This document shows, in pieces, positions 1-7,484 of a stretch of DNA of 64,000 nt (the stretch's first letter is position 1; every line of letters begins with the position of its first letter). The translations under genes were made by a program, and so were the position numbers. The notes beneath the pieces were generated by a model that saw nothing but the letters and a program-made list of their open reading frames with translations, had not been told where the DNA came from and made no database searches. This stretch comes from Arthrobacter sp. HY1533 (GTDB taxonomy: Bacteria > Actinomycetota > Actinomycetes > Actinomycetales > Micrococcaceae). The stretch covers positions 19,088-83,087 of the forward strand of contig NZ_JANKZF010000021.1 of the NCBI RefSeq assembly GCF_027568515.1, written 5' to 3'.

Positions 1-246
1 ACGCCGTACCTGCGCATGTGGGGGCTGTGCACGAGCGCCTGGATGCTGGCCCGTGCCGCAGTCGCGGCCGCGGGGACGGGGGACGCCGAGCTGGCCCGCG
101 AGCAGCTGGTCCTGGCCCGCTTTTACGCCGGCCAGGTCCTGCCGCAGTGCGCCGGCCTGCTGGGCGCCGCCACGGCCGGTTCCGGTGACCTGTTCGCGCT
201 CGACGCCGCCGGGCTCGCCGGCACGGCCCGCAAGGTGCGCCGCTAG
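1..246 (+). CDS. Acyl-CoA dehydrogenase, C-terminal fragment (gene starts outside window)
   Basis: The frame is open from the first base, so this is the 3' end of a longer gene; 81 codons are visible before the TAG at 244-246. The visible residues TPYLRMWGL, then WMLARAAVAA, then FYAGQVLPQCAGLL, match the C-terminal helical extension found in acyl-CoA dehydrogenases of the large actinobacterial type, which oxidise fatty acyl-CoA thioesters with FAD. The catalytic and FAD-binding parts would lie upstream and cannot be checked. The stop codon overlaps the stop of the convergent gene at 243-899. The family call rests on a short segment, so a related flavoprotein is possible. Confidence 0.65.
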   Translation, partial: TPYLRMWGLCTSAWMLARAAVAAAGTGDAELAREQLVLARFYAGQVLPQCAGLLGAATAGSGDLFALDAAGLAGTARKVRR

Positions 247-899
247 CCTGCTGCCGCCTGGCCGTGGCCCGCGGGCGGTTCCCCGCCTCGGGCCACGGGC
301 TGGCGCAGGATGGTCTTGAGTTTTTCGGGGGCGGCCTTGCGCGGGTCGCCCAGATAGATTTCATGGTGCCTGCCGTTGAAGTGCAGGCCGTGCTCCGGCA
401 TGAATTCGTGGTGGAGGCGTTCCAGGACGGGGCCCTCGGCATCATAGGGACCAATGTGCATGATCTGCACGCACAGGCCCTCATCGAGCTCCGCAACGCG
501 CAGGCGGGGCAACCCCGGCAGCTCCTTCTTGCCGGCCACCAGCCGGACCATGGGCGCCACGAGGTCCGCCGGGGCCCAACCAGGCAGTGCGATCATCATG
601 GTCCAATCCCAGCTTGCCTTGTCGCGTGCGGTGAAGGCCGCCATGTCCCGCGCCCACCACAGGCCCTCCAGGGGTGCCACGACACAGTCCTGCCCCAGTT
701 CCTTTTTGCCGTGGAACTTCAGCGCGTACGCAACGGAGTACAGGGCCTCGAGCGCCTCGGTGTAGGCGGGCGCGGTGTTGGGGTCGCCATGGCCGTCGAT
801 GGCAAGGTATGCCAGCGGCGGGACCTGGACGATTGAGAAGCTTCGCGCACTGGGGGCGTACAACTCCCTGTGTGCCCTCTTGATGTCATACTTTTCCAC
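243..899 (-). CDS. GyrI-like small-molecule-binding domain protein
   Basis: A 218-residue cytoplasmic protein with no signal peptide or membrane segment. The N-terminal region (FSIVQVPPLAYLAIDGHGDP, about residues 20-40) and the later LCVQIMHIGPYDAEGP are the two halves typical of GyrI-like (SOUL/GyrI superfamily) domains, which bind hydrophobic or cationic small molecules and often sit next to regulators or stress genes. No DNA-binding domain is present, so it is a stand-alone ligand binder. The start is GTG at 899, ten bases after AAGGA. The gene begins only 6 bp after the SDR gene upstream, so the two are probably cotranscribed. Its ligand is unknown. Confidence 0.75.
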   Translation of the reverse strand: MEKYDIKRAHRELYAPSARSFSIVQVPPLAYLAIDGHGDPNTAPAYTEALEALYSVAYALKFHGKKELGQDCVVAPLEGLWWARDMAAFTARDKASWDWTMMIALPGWAPADLVAPMVRLVAGKKELPGLPRLRVAELDEGLCVQIMHIGPYDAEGPVLERLHHEFMPEHGLHFNGRHHEIYLGDPRKAAPEKLKTILRQPVARGGEPPAGHGQAAAG

Positions 900-905
900 G
901 CGCCG

Positions 906-1715
906 CTAGTCCTTTTCCGGAAGGGCGGCGGGGATGCGGGCGAGCATGCCGCCGTCGGCCCTGATCTCGGCGCCGGTGACAAAGCTGGCCTCGCTGCTGG
1001 CCAGGAAGCAGGCCACCTTGCCCACTTCCAGGGGCTGCCCCACCCGGCCCAGCGCATGGGCCGTGCCCCAGTTGGCGATGGTCCGCTCAATGCCCTCGGG
1101 AGAGCCGTCTGACCAGTCGGCGGCCGCCTGCCGCAGCATGGGCGTGTCAATGGAGCCCGGGAGCAGGGAGTTGACCCGGACGCCATGGCGGGCCTCGTCG
1201 ACGGCGAGTGCGCGGGCCATGGCGTTAAGTGCACCCTTGGTCATGGCGTAGCCAACCACATTGTTTTGCGCCGCGACACCCTGCACGGATGAGATGAGGG
1301 TGATGGTGCCTTGCGTGCGGCGGATTTCCGCGATGGCCGCGTGGACTGCCAGGAAGACGCCGCGGACATTGACGGCGTAGACGCGGTCAAAGTCCTCCGG
1401 CGTGGTGGTCTCCGCGTCCCCGTATGTTTGGATGCCCGCCGAGGTGACCAGGTGGTCGATGCGGCCAAACTCGGACAGGGCCAGTGCAACTGTGCGCCGG
1501 TGCACATCCTCGCTTGCGACGTCTCCCCAGATTCCCACGGCCCTGCCGCCGGCCCCGAGGACCTGGGCCACCGCGGATTCCACCGGCGCCTGCGTCAGTC
1601 CGTGGACCACGACGGCGGCACCCTCGGCTGCGAAGGCCTCGACGGCACCGCGCCCGATCCCCGTTGACCCGCCAGTGACGATGACGACCTTGCCTTCATG
1701 CCGAAGCACACCCAT
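906..1715 (-). CDS. SDR-family oxidoreductase
   Basis: A classical short-chain dehydrogenase of 269 residues. The cofactor motif TGGSTGIG lies at residues 14-21, the family NAG position reads TSAG near residue 91, and the catalytic set is Ser143, Tyr156 and Lys160 (YAMTK). These enzymes oxidise or reduce alcohols with NAD(P). The neighbouring dehydratase and two GH29-like glycosidases suggest a sugar or deoxysugar substrate, for example an L-fucose or keto-deoxy-fuconate dehydrogenase step; that is inference from context. ATG 1715 is chosen because GAGAGG lies ten bases upstream; ATG 1724 sits only one base from that motif. The gene diverges from the dehydratase across an AT-rich promoter region. 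Confidence 0.85.
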   Translation of the reverse strand: MGVLRHEGKVVIVTGGSTGIGRGAVEAFAAEGAAVVVHGLTQAPVESAVAQVLGAGGRAVGIWGDVASEDVHRRTVALALSEFGRIDHLVTSAGIQTYGDAETTTPEDFDRVYAVNVRGVFLAVHAAIAEIRRTQGTITLISSVQGVAAQNNVVGYAMTKGALNAMARALAVDEARHGVRVNSLLPGSIDTPMLRQAAADWSDGSPEGIERTIANWGTAHALGRVGQPLEVGKVACFLASSEASFVTGAEIRADGGMLARIPAALPEKD

Positions 1716-1724
1716 GTTCCCCAT

Positions 1725-2097
1725 GCCTCTCGTTCTTGTTCCAATCCCGGTCCGGACCGTGTCCGGCCCGGGCGGTCGCTTGAAGGCTAGTGCATGGTTG
1801 CCGCCGGCACCAAGGGGTCAGCTGGGCCGCCGGCACAAAGTGGCGCCGTTACAGGATGAACACCATTTTCTTCCCGGAAGCAACAATATTTCCAATATAA
1901 CTCATATCTATTGTCCTTTTGGCTTAGCTTAGTTCGACTCTATTGCTTCCAAATGCCCATCATTGCCACAATGAATCAGATCCATTGGAGTCCTGCGAAC
2001 GGCGGCCAATGTGAGCCGCCCGGGCCATGGCCAGGGGTGGCGCAGCGAACGAATAGGCCCCGTTTGAGGGCACAACTTCCAGGGGAGGGCCCATTCG
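1725..2097. promoter_or_regulatory. Divergent promoter region with distant inverted repeats
   Basis: This 373-bp gap between the SDR gene (minus) and the dehydratase (plus) holds no convincing gene. Positions 1860-1975 are strikingly AT-rich for this genome, as expected for promoters. GGAAGCAACA at 1876-1885 is matched by the inverted TATTGCTTCC at 1941-1950, about 65 bp apart, which could be two sites for one regulator. CGGTCCGGACCG at 1748-1759 is a perfect 12-bp palindrome in the leader of the SDR transcript. No regulator gene is adjacent, so the controlling protein is unknown. Confidence 0.4.
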
Positions 2098-3204
2098 ATG
2101 AAAATCACCCACGTGCGCGTTGTGCCTGTCAAGGTGCCCGCAGCCGAACCTGCCTTCAAATGGCGCGATGGCCTACCGGGAAGTTCGGGCCCCTATGAGG
2201 GCGCCGTCCTGCGCATCTCCACCGATGTTGGGGCAGAAGGCGTTGCCGTCTTTGCCCGTCCGGGCGCCGCAACCATGTTGCAGGACCTGGTGGACAGGCT
2301 CCTGCGCGCGGAACTCGTTGGCCAGGACCCGTTGCGCCGCGAATACCTGTGGCACCGCCTCTGGGAACTGGACCGCATCGACGAAATCCCGCTTCCAGCC
2401 CTTGGCCTGGTGGACACCGCCCTTTGGGACCTGGCCGCCCGGCTGCAAGGCCTACCCCTGTGGGAAGTTTTGGGCGGCTTCCGTGACAAGATCCCGGCCT
2501 ACGCATCAACATCCACCTTCGCCAACATCCCGGAATTTCTCGACGTCGCCACACAATGCCTCGAGCTCGGATACCAGGGCATCAAACTCCACGCCTGGGG
2601 CGACGCCCGCCGCGACGCCAAGCTATCCCAGGCCCTGCGCGAGCACGTAGGCGGGGACGTCCCCCTGATGTACGACGGATCCGCCGGCTTTGACCTGCCC
2701 GACGCCACCTACCTGGGCCATGCCCTCGCCGACGCCGGCTACCTCTGGTACGAGGAACCCATGCGCGAATTCAGCATCACCGCCTACCGGCGCCTGGCCG
2801 AAACCGTGCGCGTGCCGCTCCTGGTGGCCGAGACCTCCGATGGCGCCCACATGAACTCCGCCGACTTCATCGCTGCCGGCGCCGCCACCTTCGGCGTAAG
2901 GATCAGCACGAATCTGCGCGGTGGCGTCACGGGTGCCATGCGCACGGCGCACCTCGCAGACTCCTTCCGCCTCCGCGCAGAACCCCACGGTTCCGACCTG
3001 CCAACACACCACCTGTGCATGGCCGTCCCCAACGCCACCTACTTCGAGTCCCTCGTCACCAGCACCGCCGTGGTGCGCGACCCGCACATCGACGCCAACG
3101 GCATGCTGCACGCACCCACCTCACCCGGCATCTCCTTGCCGGCGTTCATCGACTATCCCGCCGAGCTTTCTGAGTTCGTCGAAGAATTGCCTGTCTTCCC
3201 CTGA
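2098..3204 (+). CDS. Enolase-superfamily (mandelate racemase/muconate lactonizing type) acid-sugar dehydratase
   Basis: A 368-residue enzyme with the capping domain at about residues 1-125 followed by the barrel. The general base motif is K163-L-H165 (GIKLHAWG). Metal ligands appear as Asp193 (MYDG), Glu219 (WYEEP) and Glu245 (VAETS), and His297 (AEPHGSD) is the second catalytic base seen in the mandelate racemase subgroup. The Asp that normally pairs with this His is missing: the strand reads VRISTNLRGG, placing Ser or Arg there. Members usually dehydrate acid sugars to 2-keto-3-deoxy acids. Between an SDR enzyme and fucosidase-like genes, L-fuconate or a similar acid is a plausible but unproven substrate. 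GGGGAGGG lies eight bases before the ATG. Confidence 0.8.
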   Translation: MKITHVRVVPVKVPAAEPAFKWRDGLPGSSGPYEGAVLRISTDVGAEGVAVFARPGAATMLQDLVDRLLRAELVGQDPLRREYLWHRLWELDRIDEIPLPALGLVDTALWDLAARLQGLPLWEVLGGFRDKIPAYASTSTFANIPEFLDVATQCLELGYQGIKLHAWGDARRDAKLSQALREHVGGDVPLMYDGSAGFDLPDATYLGHALADAGYLWYEEPMREFSITAYRRLAETVRVPLLVAETSDGAHMNSADFIAAGAATFGVRISTNLRGGVTGAMRTAHLADSFRLRAEPHGSDLPTHHLCMAVPNATYFESLVTSTAVVRDPHIDANGMLHAPTSPGISLPAFIDYPAELSEFVEELPVFP

Positions 3205-3245
3205 TAGGCATGTTCCCCACCCAACAGAGAACAAAAGGAATGACA

Positions 3246-6200
3246 ATGATGTCAGCAAGTCCACCGCGCGCCCTGCGGCGTGTTGCCCTGACCGGGGCTG
3301 CAGCGCTCATCGCCGCGGGCCTGGCCCTGCCGGGTGCTGCGCAAGCGCAGCAAGTCCCCGGCAACGCCCCCTTCATCAACTCGTGGCTGGTCTCCGGCCC
3401 CTACGACACGGCCGTGGCCGACGGGATTTACGGCTGCACTGTGCCCACGGTCAGCAACCTCGCCAGGTCCGCAACAGCGACGGCCTCCTCTGCGCTGGCG
3501 CCCAATCCGGCGGCACAGCTCAATGACGGCGACGTCCGCAAGCAGTGGGTGGCCGAGGGCGACACGGCCCCCTGGGCCAAGTTGACGTGGGCATCGCCCA
3601 TCTCCCTGAACGAGGTCCGGATCGCGCAATGGGGCGACGGCCGCCATGTGAACGGCGCCTACCAGCTCACGTTCACGCTCGCCGACGGCTCGAGTGTCGA
3701 GTCGCCGCGGGTGGCCAGCACGTCCGGCTCCCCCACCTCACCCACGATTTACACCCATCCCTCGACGCTGCAGGGCGTCGTGTCGGTGACGGTGGCCGTT
3801 GACCCGGGCCTGGTCCCCTACCCCTCCATCACGGGCCTGTCCGAGATCGAGGTCTATGAACGGTCGCAGCCGGCAGAGGGCAAGGAACCGATCACCCCTG
3901 CCCTCGGCGGACAGCTCACCCCCGGCGCCACGGACGGCAAGTGGGAGTACTTCGATGACCGCGTGTACAACCGCAACTACGACGACTACCAGGACCTGTA
4001 CGGCTACTTTTCGGTCAAAAAGGGCGAAGACACCCGCAACAAGTACGTCTACGCCCACAGCTACGTGTACAGCCCCGAGGCCCGGAAGGCATTTGTCAAC
4101 GTCGGCGCCAGCGGTTCATACCGCCTCTACGTCAACGACCGCTGCATGACGGCACCGAGCACCCCCGCCGAGGTCCAGAAAGACCAGACGCGGCAGGAAG
4201 TTGAGCTCAAGGCAGGCTGGAACAAGGTCCTGCTCCAGATCCAGCACACGTACACCGAGGACCTGAACGCCAATGGCGTCCCGGCCGCCAAGGACCAGAA
4301 TGTGGCCTACCTCGGGTTCTATGGCCGCATCAGTGATGCCAACGGCAACCGCATTGACGGGATTCAAAGCTCCGTCGAGGGCCCCGGCAAGGCGCTGTCG
4401 ATCGACACCCAGGCGCTGAAGAATCAAGGTGGCGGGGAGGATTCACTGCCGTCCGGAACACTACCGACCGGTTACCTCGAGTGGCCGTATGTATGGAACG
4501 GCTCGGTCACCAACAACCGCTACGGCGTCTCGGCCTCGGCCTTCCAGTTCATCGCCAGCGGCGGCCAGCCCGGTTACACCTGGAAGCTGGTGGACGGCGC
4601 ACTCCCCGACGGGCTGGAGCTGACCCCGGACGGCCGGATCGCCGACGGGTTCGTTAACGGCAAGCCCGACCTCGCCAGCGGCAAGGGCATCATCAGCGCC
4701 TCTGCACGCATTGGCGACTACAAGTTCACCCTGGCCGTCACGGATGCCTCGGGCGCAACAGTGAACAAGGAGTTCACGCTCACCGTCAAGGACCGGCCCA
4801 ACCGTGACTTTGAGGAGGGGCGCGTCAGTGCCTTGACGCACGCAACACCCATCTACAACTACTTTGTGGACCCGAACTACTCGGTGGACCAGTGGGCCCA
4901 GCGGGCCCAGAAGCAGGGCCACTCACTCGTTGCCCTCGAGGCCCTGCAGCAGAACTACCACTGGCCGTCAAAGTTTGCCGATCCTGCGCATGACCGCAAC
5001 CAGTACATGCCCAAGGATGCCAACGGCAAGGTGGTGGACGGACTCAAGCCGTTCGCCGACGCCGTGCGCCGCTACGGCATGGACCTGGGAATCTACTACG
5101 CCACCGAGGGCGGCGGGCTCCAGCACTACTCAACGGATGTTTTCGTGCAGAACGTGGAGGACCTGCTGGAGCGCTACAACCCCAGCTACCTCTACTTTGA
5201 CGGCCCGCAGGCCATGCCCGGGGCGAACTACGACGTGATGTACAGCGCCGTGCGCAACCACGGCAACGACGTCGTCATTGATTCAAATGCCTGGGGCGAG
5301 GAATTCGGCGATCCAGACATCCGCACCGATGAGGCCTCGGGCATGTTCTCCAATGCAGGCGCCAACCACCTGGCCAAGCGCACACCGGTGGAGCCCTGGA
5401 AGATGATCCGCACCCAGAACCAGCAGTCACCGTACTACGGCCAGCGCGACGATTTCCGGATGGTGGCCCAGGAGACCATCATGAACGCCGGGCGCGGCTA
5501 CGTCGACAACAACGACCAGACGGTGATCGACAGCCGCGGACCGAACTGGCACTCCCCCACGGAGATGGCAACCCGCTACCCCAAGGGTGTCCAGGAATTC
5601 ATCGATGTGCGCGAAGCCATGGTCGACTGGTGGCAGCCGGCGGCGGGCATCAACCTGCATGAATCGATCACCGGCACGACCCCCCGCTTCCTGCCCGGAT
5701 ACGGCTACGAAGACGACGGGCAGGGCAACTACGACAAATTCGCCCACCCGAACGCGGCCACCGGCCCGCAGTGGGGCTACGCAACAAGCCGCGACAACAA
5801 CATCTACCTTCACATCGTGAAGGGCCCCGACGGCAAGAAGGGCTTCGACGCCATCACGGGCAATTCCCTGGACGTCGGCGGCATTGCACACAAGGTCAAG
5901 TCCGTCACGCTGCTCAACACGAACAAGCCGGTCAAGTCCTTCAAGCAAGACGGCGCATCGCTGGCCATTGACCTGTCCGGCATCGCCGCAGACCCGATCG
6001 ACACCATCATCAAGATCGAAACCGACGACAAGGCACGCAAGTACCAGCTGACGAACCTGACAGTCGATGCGCAGCCGCTGGATGAGGGCAAGCTGGCGCT
6101 GAGTGCCGGCGGATACATGAAGTACCCCTCGCTGGCCACCTCGGTGGAGAAGGTCAAGTTCAAGTCCTCCAGCAACAAGGTCGCCAAGGTCCGCAAGGAC

Positions 6201-7094
6201 GGCGTGGTGGAGCCCGGCGCGGACGGCACGGCAACGGTCGCCATCACGGCCGAGTCCGGCGGTGTCAAGAAGGCCACAGAGGTCAAGGTCTCGGTCCTCA
6301 ACGGTGTTGCCTTCATCGGCGAGGACCTGACCGGGGCCGTGCTGCGCCTCGACGGCAAGGAGGCGTTCGGGACATTTGGCAACGGCGCGGCAGCTTCCTA
6401 TGCACTCGACGGGCGCTCGGTGAACGGCCAGTCCGTCCGCCTGGATGCAGCCGACATTACGTGGCACACCGGCACAGTCGCTTTGTCGGGCGGCACCAAG
6501 ACGGCACCCATTGCCATCACCGAGGTGGACACGTTCACCATTGCCGACGGCAAGGTCACCATGCCCCACGTCTCGTCAACAACGCGCGGCGTTGTCTGGG
6601 CCGAGGTCAAGCTGGGCGGAAAGTCCGTCACCAGCAACCGGGTGTTCTTCGACATGCTGCCCACAGGCAACCTCGCCGCAACAGCGAAGGCCACGGCCAG
6701 CGACAACTCCCCCTCAGCGGCCAAGCTGGTCGACGGGATCGGCATCGATGCTGCCAACCTCGCCGGTTCCGGCTGGTCGGCACCGGGCGAGAAGGCCTCC
6801 TGGGTCCAGTTTGAGCTCGGCAAGACTGCTGTCCTGTCCGGCGTCGAGCTGAAGTTCAATGTGGCCAACCACCGCTACGTCAATGCTCCGAAGAAGATCA
6901 ACCTCCAGACCAGCGCCGACGGTGCCACCTGGGTTGATGCGGGGACCGTGAACGGCCCTGGCGGCCAGTCCTACTTCGGCACCATCAACAGCTACCCGCT
7001 GGCGGGCTCGGCCAAGTATGTCCGGGTTTCCTTCCCGGAGGGTTCGCAGGGATCCACCCTGGACCTGCTCGAGGTCGCTATCAACGGCAAGTAG
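3246..7094 (+). CDS. Secreted multidomain GH29-like alpha-L-fucosidase
   Basis: A 1282-residue exported protein. AAGGA at 3235-3239 favours the ATG pair at 3246/3249 over the ATG at 3210. The signal peptide (twin Arg, hydrophobic stretch, cleavage near AQA) is followed by an F5/8C-like sugar-binding domain (about 70-200), a conserved block with RVYNRNYDDY and a beta-rich module (about 235-370), an Ig-like domain (about 430-515), the GH29-like barrel (about 520-825), BIG2-like domains (about 940-1020) and a second F5/8C domain (about 1140-1282). YLYFDGPQ near residue 650 holds the candidate Asp nucleophile, but the usual KHHDGF motif is replaced by EALQQNYHW. It probably removes terminal fucose-like sugars outside the cell. 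Fucose specificity is inferred. Confidence 0.75.
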   Translation: MMSASPPRALRRVALTGAAALIAAGLALPGAAQAQQVPGNAPFINSWLVSGPYDTAVADGIYGCTVPTVSNLARSATATASSALAPNPAAQLNDGDVRKQWVAEGDTAPWAKLTWASPISLNEVRIAQWGDGRHVNGAYQLTFTLADGSSVESPRVASTSGSPTSPTIYTHPSTLQGVVSVTVAVDPGLVPYPSITGLSEIEVYERSQPAEGKEPITPALGGQLTPGATDGKWEYFDDRVYNRNYDDYQDLYGYFSVKKGEDTRNKYVYAHSYVYSPEARKAFVNVGASGSYRLYVNDRCMTAPSTPAEVQKDQTRQEVELKAGWNKVLLQIQHTYTEDLNANGVPAAKDQNVAYLGFYGRISDANGNRIDGIQSSVEGPGKALSIDTQALKNQGGGEDSLPSGTLPTGYLEWPYVWNGSVTNNRYGVSASAFQFIASGGQPGYTWKLVDGALPDGLELTPDGRIADGFVNGKPDLASGKGIISASARIGDYKFTLAVTDASGATVNKEFTLTVKDRPNRDFEEGRVSALTHATPIYNYFVDPNYSVDQWAQRAQKQGHSLVALEALQQNYHWPSKFADPAHDRNQYMPKDANGKVVDGLKPFADAVRRYGMDLGIYYATEGGGLQHYSTDVFVQNVEDLLERYNPSYLYFDGPQAMPGANYDVMYSAVRNHGNDVVIDSNAWGEEFGDPDIRTDEASGMFSNAGANHLAKRTPVEPWKMIRTQNQQSPYYGQRDDFRMVAQETIMNAGRGYVDNNDQTVIDSRGPNWHSPTEMATRYPKGVQEFIDVREAMVDWWQPAAGINLHESITGTTPRFLPGYGYEDDGQGNYDKFAHPNAATGPQWGYATSRDNNIYLHIVKGPDGKKGFDAITGNSLDVGGIAHKVKSVTLLNTNKPVKSFKQDGASLAIDLSGIAADPIDTIIKIETDDKARKYQLTNLTVDAQPLDEGKLALSAGGYMKYPSLATSVEKVKFKSSSNKVAKVRKDGVVEPGADGTATVAITAESGGVKKATEVKVSVLNGVAFIGEDLTGAVLRLDGKEAFGTFGNGAAASYALDGRSVNGQSVRLDAADITWHTGTVALSGGTKTAPIAITEVDTFTIADGKVTMPHVSSTTRGVVWAEVKLGGKSVTSNRVFFDMLPTGNLAATAKATASDNSPSAAKLVDGIGIDAANLAGSGWSAPGEKASWVQFELGKTAVLSGVELKFNVANHRYVNAPKKINLQTSADGATWVDAGTVNGPGGQSYFGTINSYPLAGSAKYVRVSFPEGSQGSTLDLLEVAINGK

Positions 7095-7096
7095 AA

Positions 7097-7133
7097 ATGA
7101 GGCGCCGCACCCCTTCTGGGTGCGGCGCCTCAT
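7097..7133 (+). terminator. Perfect 16-bp stem-loop terminator
   Basis: Arms ATGAGGCGCCGCACCC (7097-7112) and its exact complement (7118-7133) enclose a 5-base loop, starting two bases after the stop of the plus-strand glycosidase gene. There is no long T run, as is usual in high-GC actinobacteria. Confidence 0.85.
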
Positions 7134-7397
7134 TGCTTGTGCGGGGTCCCGGTTCAGCCGAGGCCGGGTTGCCGGTCACGGGACGTAGAGGCGCATCCGC
7201 GGCTGCCATGGCTGCCCATGCGTGGTCGTGCATCTGGGGCAGCGGGTGTGCCGACACGCGGTAGCCGTTGAGCCACTGCCACGAAGTCCTCCGGTGCAGC
7301 CTTGCGCAACTCTTCACGCAGCGCATGCAACTTCGGCGTTGGCACGCCCGAAGCAGTGACCTTGGATAAATTAACAGTGATCCCGTGGGCACAGAAA
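7134..7397 (-). other. Intergenic stretch with a possible gene remnant
   Basis: The minus strand from about 7384 to 7154 reads as a normal-looking coding stretch (SKVTASGVPTPKLHAL, then REELRKAAPEDFVAVAQRL) ending in a stop at 7154-7156. No acceptable start with a ribosome-binding site precedes it; extending upstream runs through the terminator hairpin of the neighbouring gene. It may be the tail of a decayed gene or chance. No family is recognised. Nothing else is evident in this gap. Confidence 0.25.
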
Positions 7398-7430
7398 CGC
7401 CCGGCGCCGCCTTGGGGGCAGCACCGGGCG
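7398..7430 (-). terminator. Stem-loop terminator of the second glycosidase gene
   Basis: On the minus strand a 14-bp stem (CGCCCGGTGCTGCC pairing with GGCGGCGCCGGGCG, two G-U pairs) with a 5-base loop is followed directly by TTTCTGT, 55 bp after the stop codon at 7485. Confidence 0.8.
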
Positions 7431-7484
7431 CTTGAGCCTGTCACTTGCGTCCCGGGCGCGGGGATCCGCGCCACGGGACTGGAA

